Shown one piece after another: positions 1 to 8,167 of a DNA stretch of 26,161 bases. Location: NCBI GenBank assembly GCA_000437755.1, contig FR900145.1, positions 19,251-45,411 of the forward strand, written 5' to 3'. Every line of letters begins with the position of its first letter. Position 1 is the stretch's first letter. The DNA is from Roseburia sp. CAG:303. Lineage in GTDB: Bacteria > Bacillota > Clostridia > Lachnospirales > Lachnospiraceae. The notes beneath the pieces were generated by a model. That model had not been told where the DNA came from and searched no databases. It was given only the letters and a program-made list of their open reading frames with translations. A program made the position numbers and the translations under genes.

Positions 1-406
1 AAGACGTGTGCTGGAAGCACTTTCCATAGAATTATGCTGTAAGAACAGAACCAAAGAAGAGATTGTGCTGTTAAAGGAGAATCTCGGAAAATTTAAAAAA
101 AGTGTGGAATCCGGAGATTTGACGGAGATTGCAAAAACAGATGTGCAGTTTCATGAAATTATCTATAATGCAACCGGTAACAGGAGATTGAACCAGATCC
201 TGTATAATCTGCGGGAGCAGATGTACCGTTACCGTCTGGAATATATCAAGGATCGCCAGACTAGAAATACCCTGATTCAGGAACATCAGGAAATCATAGA
301 TTCCATCGAGAAAAAAGATATTGAAAGAGCCAAGAAGGCTATTCTGGTTCATATTGATAATCAGGAACGGACTATTTTGGAAAATATGGACAAGGCCGGT
401 AATTAA
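1..406 (+). CDS. GntR-family transcriptional regulator, FCD ligand-binding domain (5' partial)
   Basis: Open from the window edge to the TAA at 404-406; the reading frame continues upstream of the GTG at 8, so the DNA-binding N-terminus lies outside the window. What is visible is the C-terminal all-helical FCD domain of the FadR subfamily. It opens with a RRVLEALSIEL stretch, then shows the metal/ligand-site pattern of this family: an Asp four residues before a His (TDVQFHEI), a second His in QEHQEI and a third in LVHIDN. Such proteins are usually repressors of sugar-acid or organic-acid catabolism that respond to a small acid bound in the FCD pocket. The ligand and the target genes cannot be told from this fragment. 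A probable promoter for the next gene starts at the stop codon. Confidence 0.85.
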   Translation, partial: RRVLEALSIELCCKNRTKEEIVLLKENLGKFKKSVESGDLTEIAKTDVQFHEIIYNATGNRRLNQILYNLREQMYRYRLEYIKDRQTRNTLIQEHQEIIDSIEKKDIERAKKAILVHIDNQERTILENMDKAGN

Positions 407-430
407 CGGAATCATTCCTGCCGATATAAT
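403..430 (+). promoter_or_regulatory. possible sigma-A promoter for the 502 gene
   Basis: TTAACG at 403-408 (4 of 6 to TTGACA), a 16-nt spacer, and a perfect TATAAT at 425-430. It lies about 70 nt upstream of the next start codon. The -35 box is weak and the spacer short, so this is tentative. Confidence 0.4.
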
Positions 431-501
431 AAATAGCACGAAGCAGTGCAGATTTATTAACAATATCATTAACGCATGGAAGCGGGAAAAGAGGTTAGAT
501 T

Positions 502-1083
502 ATGAGTGTAAATGGAGTTACCGGATATTCAGCTGATTACAGTAATTATGACAGTACGGCAAAGTCTGCAAAATCAGAAGAACAGGCAAAGAACAGCCAG
601 AAGAACAGTTCAGGAGTGACTTATTCATCAAAGATGACAGACAGCGAACGTGCAGAAGTCGTTGCAAAATTAAAATCGGACAGCCAGCGTCAGGTTGACA
701 GTTTCAAGAGTATGGTTCAGGATATGTTCCAGAAACAGGGACTGGCAATGAAGAATTCGGACGATATATGGTCAATGCTTGCAAGTGGAAATTATACTGT
801 AGACCAGGCAACTGCCGATAAAGCAAAGAGCCTGATTTCCGAAGATGGATACTGGGGTGTGGATCAGACTTCCGATAGAATCTTTGAGATGGCAAAGGCA
901 TTGTCAGGCGGCGATGAAGAAGGCATGAACAAGATGTTTGCAGCATTCGAGAAAGGCTATAAGCAGGCAACAAAGAGCTGGGGAAGAGAACTGCCTGACA
1001 TCTCGAAGCAGACTTATGATGCAGTACAACAGAAGTTTAAAGATTACCAGAATTCCTTAAAATCTGGTGAGACAGAAGCATAA
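502..1083 (+). CDS. hypothetical protein, 193 aa, Ser/Gln/Lys-rich
   Basis: I do not recognise a named family. The ATG at 502 follows a GAGG ribosome binding site at 491-494 with 7-nt spacing, and the gene ends in a clear terminator, so it is probably real and monocistronic. The protein has no signal peptide or membrane segment. Residues 1-45 are low-complexity (Ser, Tyr, Asn, Lys, Gln) and probably disordered. The rest looks mostly helical and includes an amphipathic stretch with QVDSFKSMVQDMFQKQG, the phrase EDGYWGVDQTSDRIFEMAKAL, and a lysine-rich tail. Its Ser/Gln-rich style recalls small flagellar or secreted accessory proteins of Clostridia, but that is only an impression. No cysteine is present. 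It is likely a cytoplasmic or leaderless secreted protein of unknown role. Confidence 0.75.
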   Translation: MSVNGVTGYSADYSNYDSTAKSAKSEEQAKNSQKNSSGVTYSSKMTDSERAEVVAKLKSDSQRQVDSFKSMVQDMFQKQGLAMKNSDDIWSMLASGNYTVDQATADKAKSLISEDGYWGVDQTSDRIFEMAKALSGGDEEGMNKMFAAFEKGYKQATKSWGRELPDISKQTYDAVQQKFKDYQNSLKSGETEA

Positions 1084-1103
1084 CAGAATAGCACACAGAT
1101 GAG

Positions 1104-1132
1104 AATCCCGCAGAAATTTTCTGCGGGATTTT
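1104..1132 (+). terminator. intrinsic terminator after the 193-aa protein gene
   Basis: AATCCCGCAG at 1104-1113 pairs perfectly with CTGCGGGATT at 1121-1130. The short A/T loop can pair further, and the stem runs into a TTTT tract at 1129-1132. It lies about 20 nt after the stop codon. Confidence 0.85.
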
Positions 1133-1191
1133 ATCATATTTCCGGAAATTCCGGATAGAATGGTAATAATAAAACAGAACTGGTGATATGT

Positions 1192-1593
1192 TTGAAAAGA
1201 GCAGTAATTATCTTTCTGATATGCGGAGTGATACTGAATACGGCATGTGGCAGGGAATATGACAGGGAAAAGCAGAATGATATAGAATATACGATTGTAT
1301 CCGAAGAAGAGATGCCGCAGGAAATACGACAACTGATTCAGGAATCGGAGAAAGAACCGTTCCGGAAAACCTATGCGGATAAAGATTATTTATATATCAT
1401 TGTTGGATATGGGGCACAGCCGACCAGCAGCTACAGCATAGAAGTGGAAGAAATGTATGAATCATCCGATGCCATCTATGTAACCACGATGTTAAAAGGA
1501 CCGTCAAAGACGGAGAAAGTTCTCGAGGTTGAAACCTATCCTGTAATTACGATAAAAATTCCATATGAAGAGAAGCCGGTTGTATTTCAATAA
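1192..1593 (+). CDS. PrcB-like lipoprotein (133 aa)
   Basis: Small predicted lipoprotein. Starting at TTG 1192 gives a short basic N-terminus (MKR), a hydrophobic stretch and a lipobox-like LNTAC with Cys19, a typical signal peptidase II site. A GGTGAT ribosome-binding-site-like stretch lies at 1182-1187. An in-frame GTG at 1183 would add three residues but has no better site. The last ~65 residues (YLYIIVGYGAQPTSSYSIEV through TYPVITIKIPY) match the pattern of the PrcB C-terminal family: strand, Gly-rich turn with PTSSYSI, strand, and a closing YPxxxIKIP. In that family the domain was first named as a protease-complex subunit in a spirochaete. In Clostridia it is usually a stand-alone lipoprotein of unknown role. 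It has its own terminator downstream. Confidence 0.75.
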   Translation: MKRAVIIFLICGVILNTACGREYDREKQNDIEYTIVSEEEMPQEIRQLIQESEKEPFRKTYADKDYLYIIVGYGAQPTSSYSIEVEEMYESSDAIYVTTMLKGPSKTEKVLEVETYPVITIKIPYEEKPVVFQ

Positions 1594-1617
1594 ACCGGCA
1601 TAGAATTCCGGTTTTTT
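1592..1617 (+). terminator. intrinsic terminator overlapping the PrcB-like stop codon
   Basis: AAACCGG at 1592-1598 pairs with CCGGTTT at 1608-1614 over a 9-nt loop, followed by six T (1612-1617). A competing pairing, GCCGGTT at 1575-1581 with AACCGGC at 1593-1599, is possible inside the end of the gene. Confidence 0.75.
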
Positions 1618-1669
1618 CATATAAATAAATAGAACTGTAAATCTGGCAATGTAGAGCAGGGAGGAAGTT

Positions 1670-3229
1670 ATGGAATTATCCAGGTCTTTAATACATATGA
1701 ATAATCTGAAAGGACGGATTGTCACGCAGGTTACACTGGACGATGACTTTAATGTTCCGGATGTGAATGCGGATATTGATAAATATATCACAAGGGATGC
1801 ACTGGTGCATATTGAAAATGTCAAGGGCAGCGAGGGAAGAGTCAATGTCCGGGGACATATGGATTTTAAGATTCTGTATGGAAGCAGTACGGACAAAAGA
1901 AAGATACACAGTATGGAAAACAGCATTCCATTTGACGAAATGATTAATGGTGACAAGATCGGAAGTAATGATATCATCAATGTAAAATGTAATATTGATG
2001 ATTTGAACATTGGCATTATAAACACGAGAAAAATCAGTGTAAAAGCAGTGCTGACATTTTCCATATCCATTCAGGAGAACTGTGATATGGAAGCGGTCAG
2101 TGAGGTGATGGATGACCCATCTGTGAATTATTTAAGGCGCAGGGAGCAGATTCTGCAGCTTCTGGTAAATAAGAAGGACACCTACCGTATCAGGGAAGAT
2201 ATCGAGCTTCCGGCAAACAAGCCGAATATATCGGAAATTCTGTGGAGTACCATTACATTGAATAACATCTCTACAAGACTGTATCAGGAGAAAGTAGAAG
2301 TCAGAGGGGAACTGGTATTATTCATGCTGTATGAAGATGAAGATGAAAACAGCCCGGTCCAATGGCTGGAATCTTCGGTTCCGTTTGACGGCAGTGTTGA
2401 TGTTGCGGGCTGTGAAGAGGATATGATTGGCGATATTGAATCCGATTTATCCAATATCAGTATCAATATCAAACCAGATTATGATGGGGAACAGCGGATG
2501 TTAGAGCTGGAAGTTGTGTTGGAACTGACCATGAGAATCTACCGGGAAGATGAACTGGACATTTTAAGTGATGTGTATTCCCTGAAAAATGAGATTACTC
2601 CGGTATACCAGGAACTGACCTACAGCAGTCTGTGTATGAAAAATATATCAAAGTGTAAGATCAATGACAAACTGAAAATAAACCGCGATGCCGGAAGTGT
2701 GCTTCAGATCCTTGCAGCACAGGGAACGGCATCGATAGAAGAAATTGTCGTAGAGAAAAAAGGGCTGCGGGCGGAGGGCATTGTCCAGATGAAGATTATG
2801 TATATTTCTTCCGATGACAATATGCCATTTAATATCGCAGACGAAATCGTCCCGTTTTCCCATCTGATCGAAGCAGAAGGAGTAAAAGAAGAATCCAGTG
2901 CATTCATCCGTCCGTCCCTGGAGCAGATATCCGTCACCATGTCGGGAAATAACGAGATGGAAGTAAAATGTTCGGTCGTTCTCGATACCCTTGTGCTGAA
3001 TGCAAGCAGCTCATCCTTCATCACGGAAGCCCAGAGCAAACCCTTCGACCTGGCAAAGCTCCAGAACATTCCAAGCATGGCAGGGCATGTCGTAAAAACG
3101 GGGGAAAGCCTGTGGGACATAGCAAAACATTACTGCACCACCATGGCATCCATCATGAAAATGAATGAATTAAAAAATGAGACATTGCACTGCGGCGATA
3201 TGCTGGTGATCATAAAAGAAACACCATAA
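1670..3229 (+). CDS. sipL: SipL-like spore coat morphogenesis protein: SPOCS (DUF3794) domains plus C-terminal LysM
   Basis: 519 residues, preceded by a strong AGGGAGGA site (1658-1665). The N-terminal and middle parts are beta-rich SPOCS/DUF3794 modules, recognisable by repeated VPDVNADI- and IPFDEMI-like phrases and the returning pattern 'v.G.v.fkilY.s.d....s.e..iPF' near residues 40-90, 210-250 and 360-400. Residues about 473-516 form a LysM domain starting HVVKTGESLWDIAKHY and ending LVIIK. This architecture is that of SipL, the clostridial functional counterpart of SpoVID, which binds SpoIVA at the forespore surface and is needed for coat encasement; its LysM domain is the SpoIVA-binding part. 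The symbol rests on domain order, not on a search. Expression would be expected from mother-cell sigma factors, but I cannot place such a promoter. The last codons (GAA ACA CCA TAA) lie in a repeat element. Confidence 0.85.
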   Translation: MELSRSLIHMNNLKGRIVTQVTLDDDFNVPDVNADIDKYITRDALVHIENVKGSEGRVNVRGHMDFKILYGSSTDKRKIHSMENSIPFDEMINGDKIGSNDIINVKCNIDDLNIGIINTRKISVKAVLTFSISIQENCDMEAVSEVMDDPSVNYLRRREQILQLLVNKKDTYRIREDIELPANKPNISEILWSTITLNNISTRLYQEKVEVRGELVLFMLYEDEDENSPVQWLESSVPFDGSVDVAGCEEDMIGDIESDLSNISINIKPDYDGEQRMLELEVVLELTMRIYREDELDILSDVYSLKNEITPVYQELTYSSLCMKNISKCKINDKLKINRDAGSVLQILAAQGTASIEEIVVEKKGLRAEGIVQMKIMYISSDDNMPFNIADEIVPFSHLIEAEGVKEESSAFIRPSLEQISVTMSGNNEMEVKCSVVLDTLVLNASSSSFITEAQSKPFDLAKLQNIPSMAGHVVKTGESLWDIAKHYCTTMASIMKMNELKNETLHCGDMLVIIKETP

Positions 3230-3350
3230 TTGTTTATGTCTAATGTATATGCAATGACACAATTACTAAGAATGCAGCGAGAGCGTGCCTTCGTGTCATT
3301 GTTTCATTTGCATATACATTAATAAACATTATGGTGTTTCGTAATTATTT
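3212..3350. repeat. MITE-like palindromic repeat, copy 1 (between sipL-like and clpB)
   Basis: Imperfect long inverted repeat. GAAACACCATAAT at 3218-3230 is the exact reverse complement of 3328-3340. Inside it, 3241-3260 pairs with 3293-3321, the left arm lacking about 9 nt. The core 3261-3294, read on the minus strand, is nearly identical to part of copy 3 at 18265-18289 and 18352-18364 (ACGAAGGCACGCTC, CGCT.CATTC, TTCTTAGTAATTG). The right end (3334-3345) reads GTTTCGTAATTA, close to the family end GTTTCGCAATTA. The left end overlaps the final codons of the upstream gene. No target duplication is visible. The folded RNA could help terminate both convergent genes, though there is no good T-run. 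Confidence 0.75.
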
Positions 3351-3378
3351 TATATTATGAATACCAGACAGTGGGGGG

Positions 3379-5961
3379 TTATTCTTTGTTTGCACAGAGT
3401 TCATTGTTTTCCAGTGAGATTACGATGGTATCTCCCTGTGAAATCTCACCGCCGAGAATAACTTTGGCAGCAAGTGTTTCCACATATTTCTGTACATATC
3501 TCTTCAATGGTCTTGCACCATACATCGGATCATATCCGTGTTCGGTAATAAAGTGTTTTGCTTCGTCGGTCAGTCTGATACTGATATCCCGGTCGGCAAG
3601 ACGTTTATTAATATCTTTCAGAATCAGATCGATAATCTTTCCGATATTATCCCTGGTCAGAGGCTTAAACATAATGATTTCATCCAGACGGTTTAAGAAT
3701 TCCGGACGGAAGTGGGAACGTAAGTCATTCATAACCAGAGTTTCACTCTCCGGACGGATATTACCGTTTTCATCAATGCCTTCCAGAAGATAGGAAGAAC
3801 CGATATTGGAGGTCAGGATGATGATGGTATTCTTAAAGTCCACCGTCCGTCCCTGGGAATCCGTAATACGGCCGTCATCGAGTACCTGAAGGAGAATGTT
3901 GAATACATCCGGATGAGCCTTTTCAATCTCATCGAACAGGACAACCGAGTAAGGTTTTCTTCTGACTGCCTCGGTCAGCTGACCGCCCTCATCATATCCG
4001 ACATATCCCGGAGGCGCTCCGATTAAACGGGATACCGAATGTTTCTCCATGTACTCCGACATATCGATACGCACGATATTCTGTTCGTTGTCAAAGAGAT
4101 TCTCTGCCAGTGCCTTTGCAAGCTCTGTTTTACCGACACCGGTAGGACCGAGGAACAGGAAAGAACCAATCGGTTTGGTCGGATCTTTGATGCCTGCTTT
4201 GGAACGGATAATTGCTTCGGTTACTTTGGTAACACCTTCATCCTGACCTACGACACGCTTATGCAGTGCATCTGCCAGATGAAGTGTTTTATTCCGTTCG
4301 GATTCGGTCAGTTTTGCAACCGGAATACCGGTCCAGCGGGAAATAATCCGGGCAATTTCTTCATCCGTTACACTTTCACGGACAAGGGATAAATCCTGAT
4401 TCTTTACTTTTTCCTCTTCCACCTCTAACTGTTTGGTCAGGGCAGGGAGTTTGCCATACTGGATTTCAGCTACTTTCTCCAGGTCATAATTTCTCTGTGC
4501 AATCTTAATCTCATTATTTGCGGCTTCGATTTCCTCACGGAGTTTCCGGAGTTTGTCAACGGAGGCCTTTTCATTTTCCAGCTGTGCCTTCTGGGTATTA
4601 AATTTATCACGAAGTTCTGCCAGTTCCTTCTGCAGGGTGGCGAGTCTTTCCTGACTTAACTTATCCGTTTCTTTCTTTAATGCTGTTTCCTCGATTTCCA
4701 TCTGCATTACCTTACGGCGGAGTTCATCGAGTTCGGTCGGCATGGAATCCATCTCTGTCTTAATCAGTGCACAGGCTTCGTCCACAAGGTCAATCGCCTT
4801 ATCCGGAAGGAAACGGTCCGTAATGTAACGGTTTGACAGGACTGCAGCACTGACAAGGGCAGAATCCGTAATCTTTACACCGTGGAAGACTTCGTAGCGG
4901 TCTTTTAGTCCACGCAGGATGGAAATCGTATCTTCCACGGTTGGTTCATCCACCATAACAGGCTGGAAACGACGTTCCAGTGCAGGGTCTTTTTCAATGT
5001 ATTTGCGGTATTCATCCAGTGTGGTCGCACCGATACAGTGCAATTCACCTCTGGCAAGCATTGGTTTTAACATATTTCCGGCATCCATTGAGCCTTCTGT
5101 CTTACCTGCACCAACAATTGTATGCAGTTCATCGATAAACAGGATAATCTGTCCGTCGCTCTTCTTTACTTCCTCTAATACCGCCTTTAAACGTTCCTCG
5201 AATTCGCCACGGTATTTCGCACCTGCGACAAGCGCACCCATGTCAAGAGCAAAGATTTTCTTATCTTTTAAGCCTTCCGGAACATCTCCCTGCACAATTC
5301 GCTGGGCAAGGCCTTCGACAGCTGCGGTTTTACCGACCCCTGGTTCTCCGATTAATACCGGATTATTCTTTGTCTTACGGGAAAGAATACGGATGACATT
5401 ACGAATCTCCGCATCTCTGCCGATGACAGGGTCAAGCTTCTGGCTTCTGGCTTTCTCCACCAGGTCCGTGCCGTATTTCTGAAGGGTGTCATAGGTTGCT
5501 TCCGGATTGTCACTGGTTACCCGCTGGTTTCCACGGACCGTGGACAGTGCGGTAAGAAAACGATCCCTGGTAATGCCGTATTCCTTAAAGAGTTCCTTCA
5601 TTGCTTTGTTCGGGTATTTCAACAGGGATAAAAACAAATGTTCAACGGATACATATTCATCTCCCATTGCTTTTGCTTCATCCTCTGCGGTAATCAGCAC
5701 TTTATTCAAATCATTGCTGATACGGAGATCTCCGCCCTGTACCTTTACCTTCTTATTCAGATCTTCCGTCACACGGTTGGAAAAGTGAGCGGTATTTATT
5801 TCCATCTTTTCAATAAGTTTTAAAATCAGACCATCTTCCTGATCGATCAGTGACTTCAGAAGATGCTCCTGGTCAATTTCCTGATTTCCAAATTCATAGG
5901 CAAGCTTTTCACAATTCTGTACGGCTTCCATGGATTTCTGTGTAAATTTGTTAATATTCAT
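3379..5961 (-). CDS. clpB: ATP-dependent disaggregase ClpB
   Basis: 860 residues, full family length. Clp N-domain repeats occupy about residues 1-145. AAA-1 has Walker A GEPGVGKT (205-212) and Walker B IILFIDE (272-278). A long middle coiled coil follows, rich in Glu, Lys and Leu, at about 405-530, which distinguishes ClpB from ClpC or ClpA. AAA-2 has Walker A GPTGVGKT (605-612) and Walker B VVLFDEIEKAHPDVF. The C-terminal ClpB small domain is intact (YGARPLKRYVQ). ClpB works with DnaK to pull apart heat-aggregated proteins by threading. There is no IGF/IGL ClpP-docking tripeptide, as expected for ClpB. The start follows a GAGGAGG site in the leader at about 5973-5980. Transcription is from 6009-6037 under a CIRCE operator, so heat-shock control by HrcA is likely. 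The gene is a single-gene unit. Confidence 0.97.
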   Translation of the reverse strand: MNINKFTQKSMEAVQNCEKLAYEFGNQEIDQEHLLKSLIDQEDGLILKLIEKMEINTAHFSNRVTEDLNKKVKVQGGDLRISNDLNKVLITAEDEAKAMGDEYVSVEHLFLSLLKYPNKAMKELFKEYGITRDRFLTALSTVRGNQRVTSDNPEATYDTLQKYGTDLVEKARSQKLDPVIGRDAEIRNVIRILSRKTKNNPVLIGEPGVGKTAAVEGLAQRIVQGDVPEGLKDKKIFALDMGALVAGAKYRGEFEERLKAVLEEVKKSDGQIILFIDELHTIVGAGKTEGSMDAGNMLKPMLARGELHCIGATTLDEYRKYIEKDPALERRFQPVMVDEPTVEDTISILRGLKDRYEVFHGVKITDSALVSAAVLSNRYITDRFLPDKAIDLVDEACALIKTEMDSMPTELDELRRKVMQMEIEETALKKETDKLSQERLATLQKELAELRDKFNTQKAQLENEKASVDKLRKLREEIEAANNEIKIAQRNYDLEKVAEIQYGKLPALTKQLEVEEEKVKNQDLSLVRESVTDEEIARIISRWTGIPVAKLTESERNKTLHLADALHKRVVGQDEGVTKVTEAIIRSKAGIKDPTKPIGSFLFLGPTGVGKTELAKALAENLFDNEQNIVRIDMSEYMEKHSVSRLIGAPPGYVGYDEGGQLTEAVRRKPYSVVLFDEIEKAHPDVFNILLQVLDDGRITDSQGRTVDFKNTIIILTSNIGSSYLLEGIDENGNIRPESETLVMNDLRSHFRPEFLNRLDEIIMFKPLTRDNIGKIIDLILKDINKRLADRDISIRLTDEAKHFITEHGYDPMYGARPLKRYVQKYVETLAAKVILGGEISQGDTIVISLENNELCANKE

Positions 5962-6008
5962 AGGATTTCCTCCTCTCTATGAAACAATTATTTCCTCTTA
6001 CATAACGT

Positions 6009-6037
6009 ATCATATAACAAATTGTTAGCACTGTCAA
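6009..6037 (-). promoter_or_regulatory. sigma-A promoter of clpB
   Basis: On the minus strand, TTGACA (6032-6037), a 17-nt spacer and TATGAT (6009-6014). The -35 hexamer lies within the CIRCE element, so repressor binding would directly block RNA polymerase. Confidence 0.85.
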
Positions 6038-6051
6038 GAGGTGAGTGCTAA
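6025..6051. promoter_or_regulatory. CIRCE operator (HrcA binding site)
   Basis: TTAGCACTG, 9-nt spacer, GAGTGCTAA. The consensus is TTAGCACTC-N9-GAGTGCTAA, so there is a single mismatch at the last base of the left arm. CIRCE is bound by HrcA. Here it overlaps the -35 box of clpB. It also lies about 70-90 nt upstream of the divergent promoter at 6118, too far for direct blocking. Confidence 0.93.
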
Positions 6052-6117
6052 TTTTTTGAAAAAATTTTATGATGTCAGAAATAATTGAAAATAGTAAAAG
6101 GAGAAGTAAGAAAATGC

Positions 6118-6146
6118 TAGACATTAGGATATAATTCTTTTATAAT
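6118..6146 (+). promoter_or_regulatory. sigma-A promoter of the signalling operon
   Basis: TAGACA at 6118-6123, exactly 17 nt, then a perfect TATAAT at 6141-6146. The leader to the first start codon is about 50 nt. It is divergent from clpB. Confidence 0.8.
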
Positions 6147-6203
6147 AAAAAGTAAGTGTTGCGTAAAGTAAGGTTGGGATGAAGCATATCAGAGGAGAAA
6201 CAG

Positions 6204-8138
6204 ATGAGTGCAGGAGATATTATGACAATGAAACAGGCAAAAGAAAAAATGGAGTATTATAGAGAAATTTTTGATGTAGTACGTCTGATTGATGAAGAAT
6301 CATTGTCGGAATCGGAAACCGAATGGAAGTGTGATACGGCAGATACGGACAAATGCTATCATATTTGGGGCAAAAATAAAAGATGTAAGAATTGCATTTC
6401 CAGGAAGGCTTTTTGTGAAAAGGGCCAGAAAACCAAACTTGAATTCAGGGATACATCTATTTATTATGTTATTGCAAAGTATGTGGAAATCGATGGAAAA
6501 CCATATGTACTGGAACTGGCAGAGAAAATGGATGAGAGCAGTCTGCTGGATGCGGACGGATATAAGAAACTAAGTGGGAAGATTTCCGGATATGCGGATA
6601 AATTGTATACAGATGTGCTTACCGGAGTCTATAACCGCAGATATTTTGAAGAGGAGATAAAGAAGAAAGTAAAATGTGCCGGCATTGCAATGATCGACCT
6701 GGACGATTTTAAATTATATAATGATACTTATGGACATAATGCCGGGGATATGGCATTGATTACCGTAACAAACCAGATCCGCCAGTGTGTGGATGGGAAG
6801 GGGATCTTAATACGTTACGGCGGGGATGAATTCCTTCTGGTTATGCCGGATGTTCCGGAAGATGAGTTTGAAGAGTATTTAAGGATTGCAGGGGAAAAGA
6901 TTCATCAGGCAGGAGTTCCGGGTTATGCGGGAATGGGGCTGTCCGTCAGTATAGGCGGGGTAATGACAAGAAACCAGCCGTTTGAAGATGCATTAAGGCG
7001 TGCGGATAAGCTTATGTATCAGGCGAAGAACCATAAAAATATGGTAGTAACGGAGAAAGATCTTCTGGAAAACGGAGCAGAAAGTGGGCAAAAAGAAATG
7101 AACCAGCAGATTCTGGTTATCGATGATTCGGAAATTAACAGAGATCTGCTTACGGAAATTCTTCAGGATGATTTCAGGATATTAGAAGCGGAAAACGGGG
7201 AAGAAGGATTGCAAATAATCCGGCAGCAGGGAAAGGGTATTTCTCTGATATTGCTGGATATCATTATGCCGGTTATGGACGGATTTGATCTTCTGATAGA
7301 GATGAACCGGGAACACTGGCTGGAAGATATTCCTGTTATTATGATTTCCAGTGAATATTCAGAATCTTATATCAGACGTGCTTATGAACTGGGGGCATCC
7401 GATTATATCAGTAGACCGTTTGATGCAAAGATTGTATATCAGAGGGTATATAATATGATCAAACTGTATGCAAGACAGCACAGGCTCGCGGAACTTGTAG
7501 CAAGCCAGTTATATGAGCGTGAGAAGAACAGCCGGATGATGGTGGAAATGTTAAGCCAGATTATAGAATTTCGTACCGGTGACAGCGATTGCCATACCAG
7601 GAATATCAGTATTTTTACCGGTCTGATGATTGACAGCCTGTTGCAAAAAACAGATCGGTACAGTTTTTCCCTGATGGAACGCGAATTAATTGTGACAGCT
7701 TCTGCATTACATGACATAGGAAAAATAGGGATTGATGAGTGTATCCTGAATAAACCGGGAAAACTGACAAAGGAAGAGTTTGACATCATTAAGACGCACA
7801 CAATGACTGGTGCAGATATTCTGGAGAGAATGATGCCATATCAGGATGAAGCACTGATAAAGACTGCATATGAAATCTGCAGATGGCATCATGAACGGTA
7901 TGATGGCAATGGATATCCGGACGGGATATCCGGGGAAGAGATTCCGATTTCTGCACAGATTGTATCCCTGGCAGATGTATATGTCGCACTGACCAGTGAC
8001 CGTGTTTATCAGACCAAAGTGTCACATGAAAGAGCAGTGGAGATGATTCGGAATAGAGAGTGCGGGGTATTTAATCCGCTTCTGCTGGAGTGCTTTGCAG
8101 ATATTGAGAAAAAAATAAAAGAAAGTCTGACCTTTTAA
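6204..8138 (+). CDS. cyclic-di-GMP signalling protein: Cys-rich PAS-like domain - GGDEF - REC - HD-GYP
   Basis: 644 residues, start after an AGAGGAG site. Residues 1-110 form a PAS-like input domain with five Cys (43, 51, 61, 64, 71; CxxC at 61-64), a possible metal or redox site. GGDEF domain: intact signature YGGDEF (205-210) and DLDDFKLYND, so diguanylate cyclase activity is likely; no RxxD inhibitory site is evident just upstream. REC domain: VIDDSEIN with phospho-acceptor Asp352 in LILLDIIMP; the usual switch Lys is Arg404 (SRPF). HD-GYP domain: His503-Asp504 in SALHDIGKIG, then HHERYDGNGYP (GYP 570-572), the full phosphodiesterase signature. One polypeptide therefore seems able both to make and to degrade cyclic-di-GMP under control of phosphorylation. 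It heads an operon with a solute-binding lipoprotein, a hybrid kinase and an HPt protein, which probably deliver phosphate to Asp352. Confidence 0.93.
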   Translation: MSAGDIMTMKQAKEKMEYYREIFDVVRLIDEESLSESETEWKCDTADTDKCYHIWGKNKRCKNCISRKAFCEKGQKTKLEFRDTSIYYVIAKYVEIDGKPYVLELAEKMDESSLLDADGYKKLSGKISGYADKLYTDVLTGVYNRRYFEEEIKKKVKCAGIAMIDLDDFKLYNDTYGHNAGDMALITVTNQIRQCVDGKGILIRYGGDEFLLVMPDVPEDEFEEYLRIAGEKIHQAGVPGYAGMGLSVSIGGVMTRNQPFEDALRRADKLMYQAKNHKNMVVTEKDLLENGAESGQKEMNQQILVIDDSEINRDLLTEILQDDFRILEAENGEEGLQIIRQQGKGISLILLDIIMPVMDGFDLLIEMNREHWLEDIPVIMISSEYSESYIRRAYELGASDYISRPFDAKIVYQRVYNMIKLYARQHRLAELVASQLYEREKNSRMMVEMLSQIIEFRTGDSDCHTRNISIFTGLMIDSLLQKTDRYSFSLMERELIVTASALHDIGKIGIDECILNKPGKLTKEEFDIIKTHTMTGADILERMMPYQDEALIKTAYEICRWHHERYDGNGYPDGISGEEIPISAQIVSLADVYVALTSDRVYQTKVSHERAVEMIRNRECGVFNPLLLECFADIEKKIKESLTF

Positions 8139-8167
8139 GGCTGGGATGAATGGGGAAAGGAATACAG

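Noticed and set aside
1141..1155. TCCGGAAATTCCGGA palindrome upstream of the PrcB-like gene as an operator
   Set aside because: Short, a single occurrence, and no convincing promoter around it; could be chance.
1504..2070. 188-codon minus-strand frame over the start of the SipL-like gene
   Set aside because: It overlaps two well supported genes and a terminator, and its hydrophobic composition comes from antisense of acidic coding sequence.
4919..5482. 187-codon plus-strand frame inside clpB
   Set aside because: Opposite the conserved first AAA domain of ClpB; no promoter or ribosome site.
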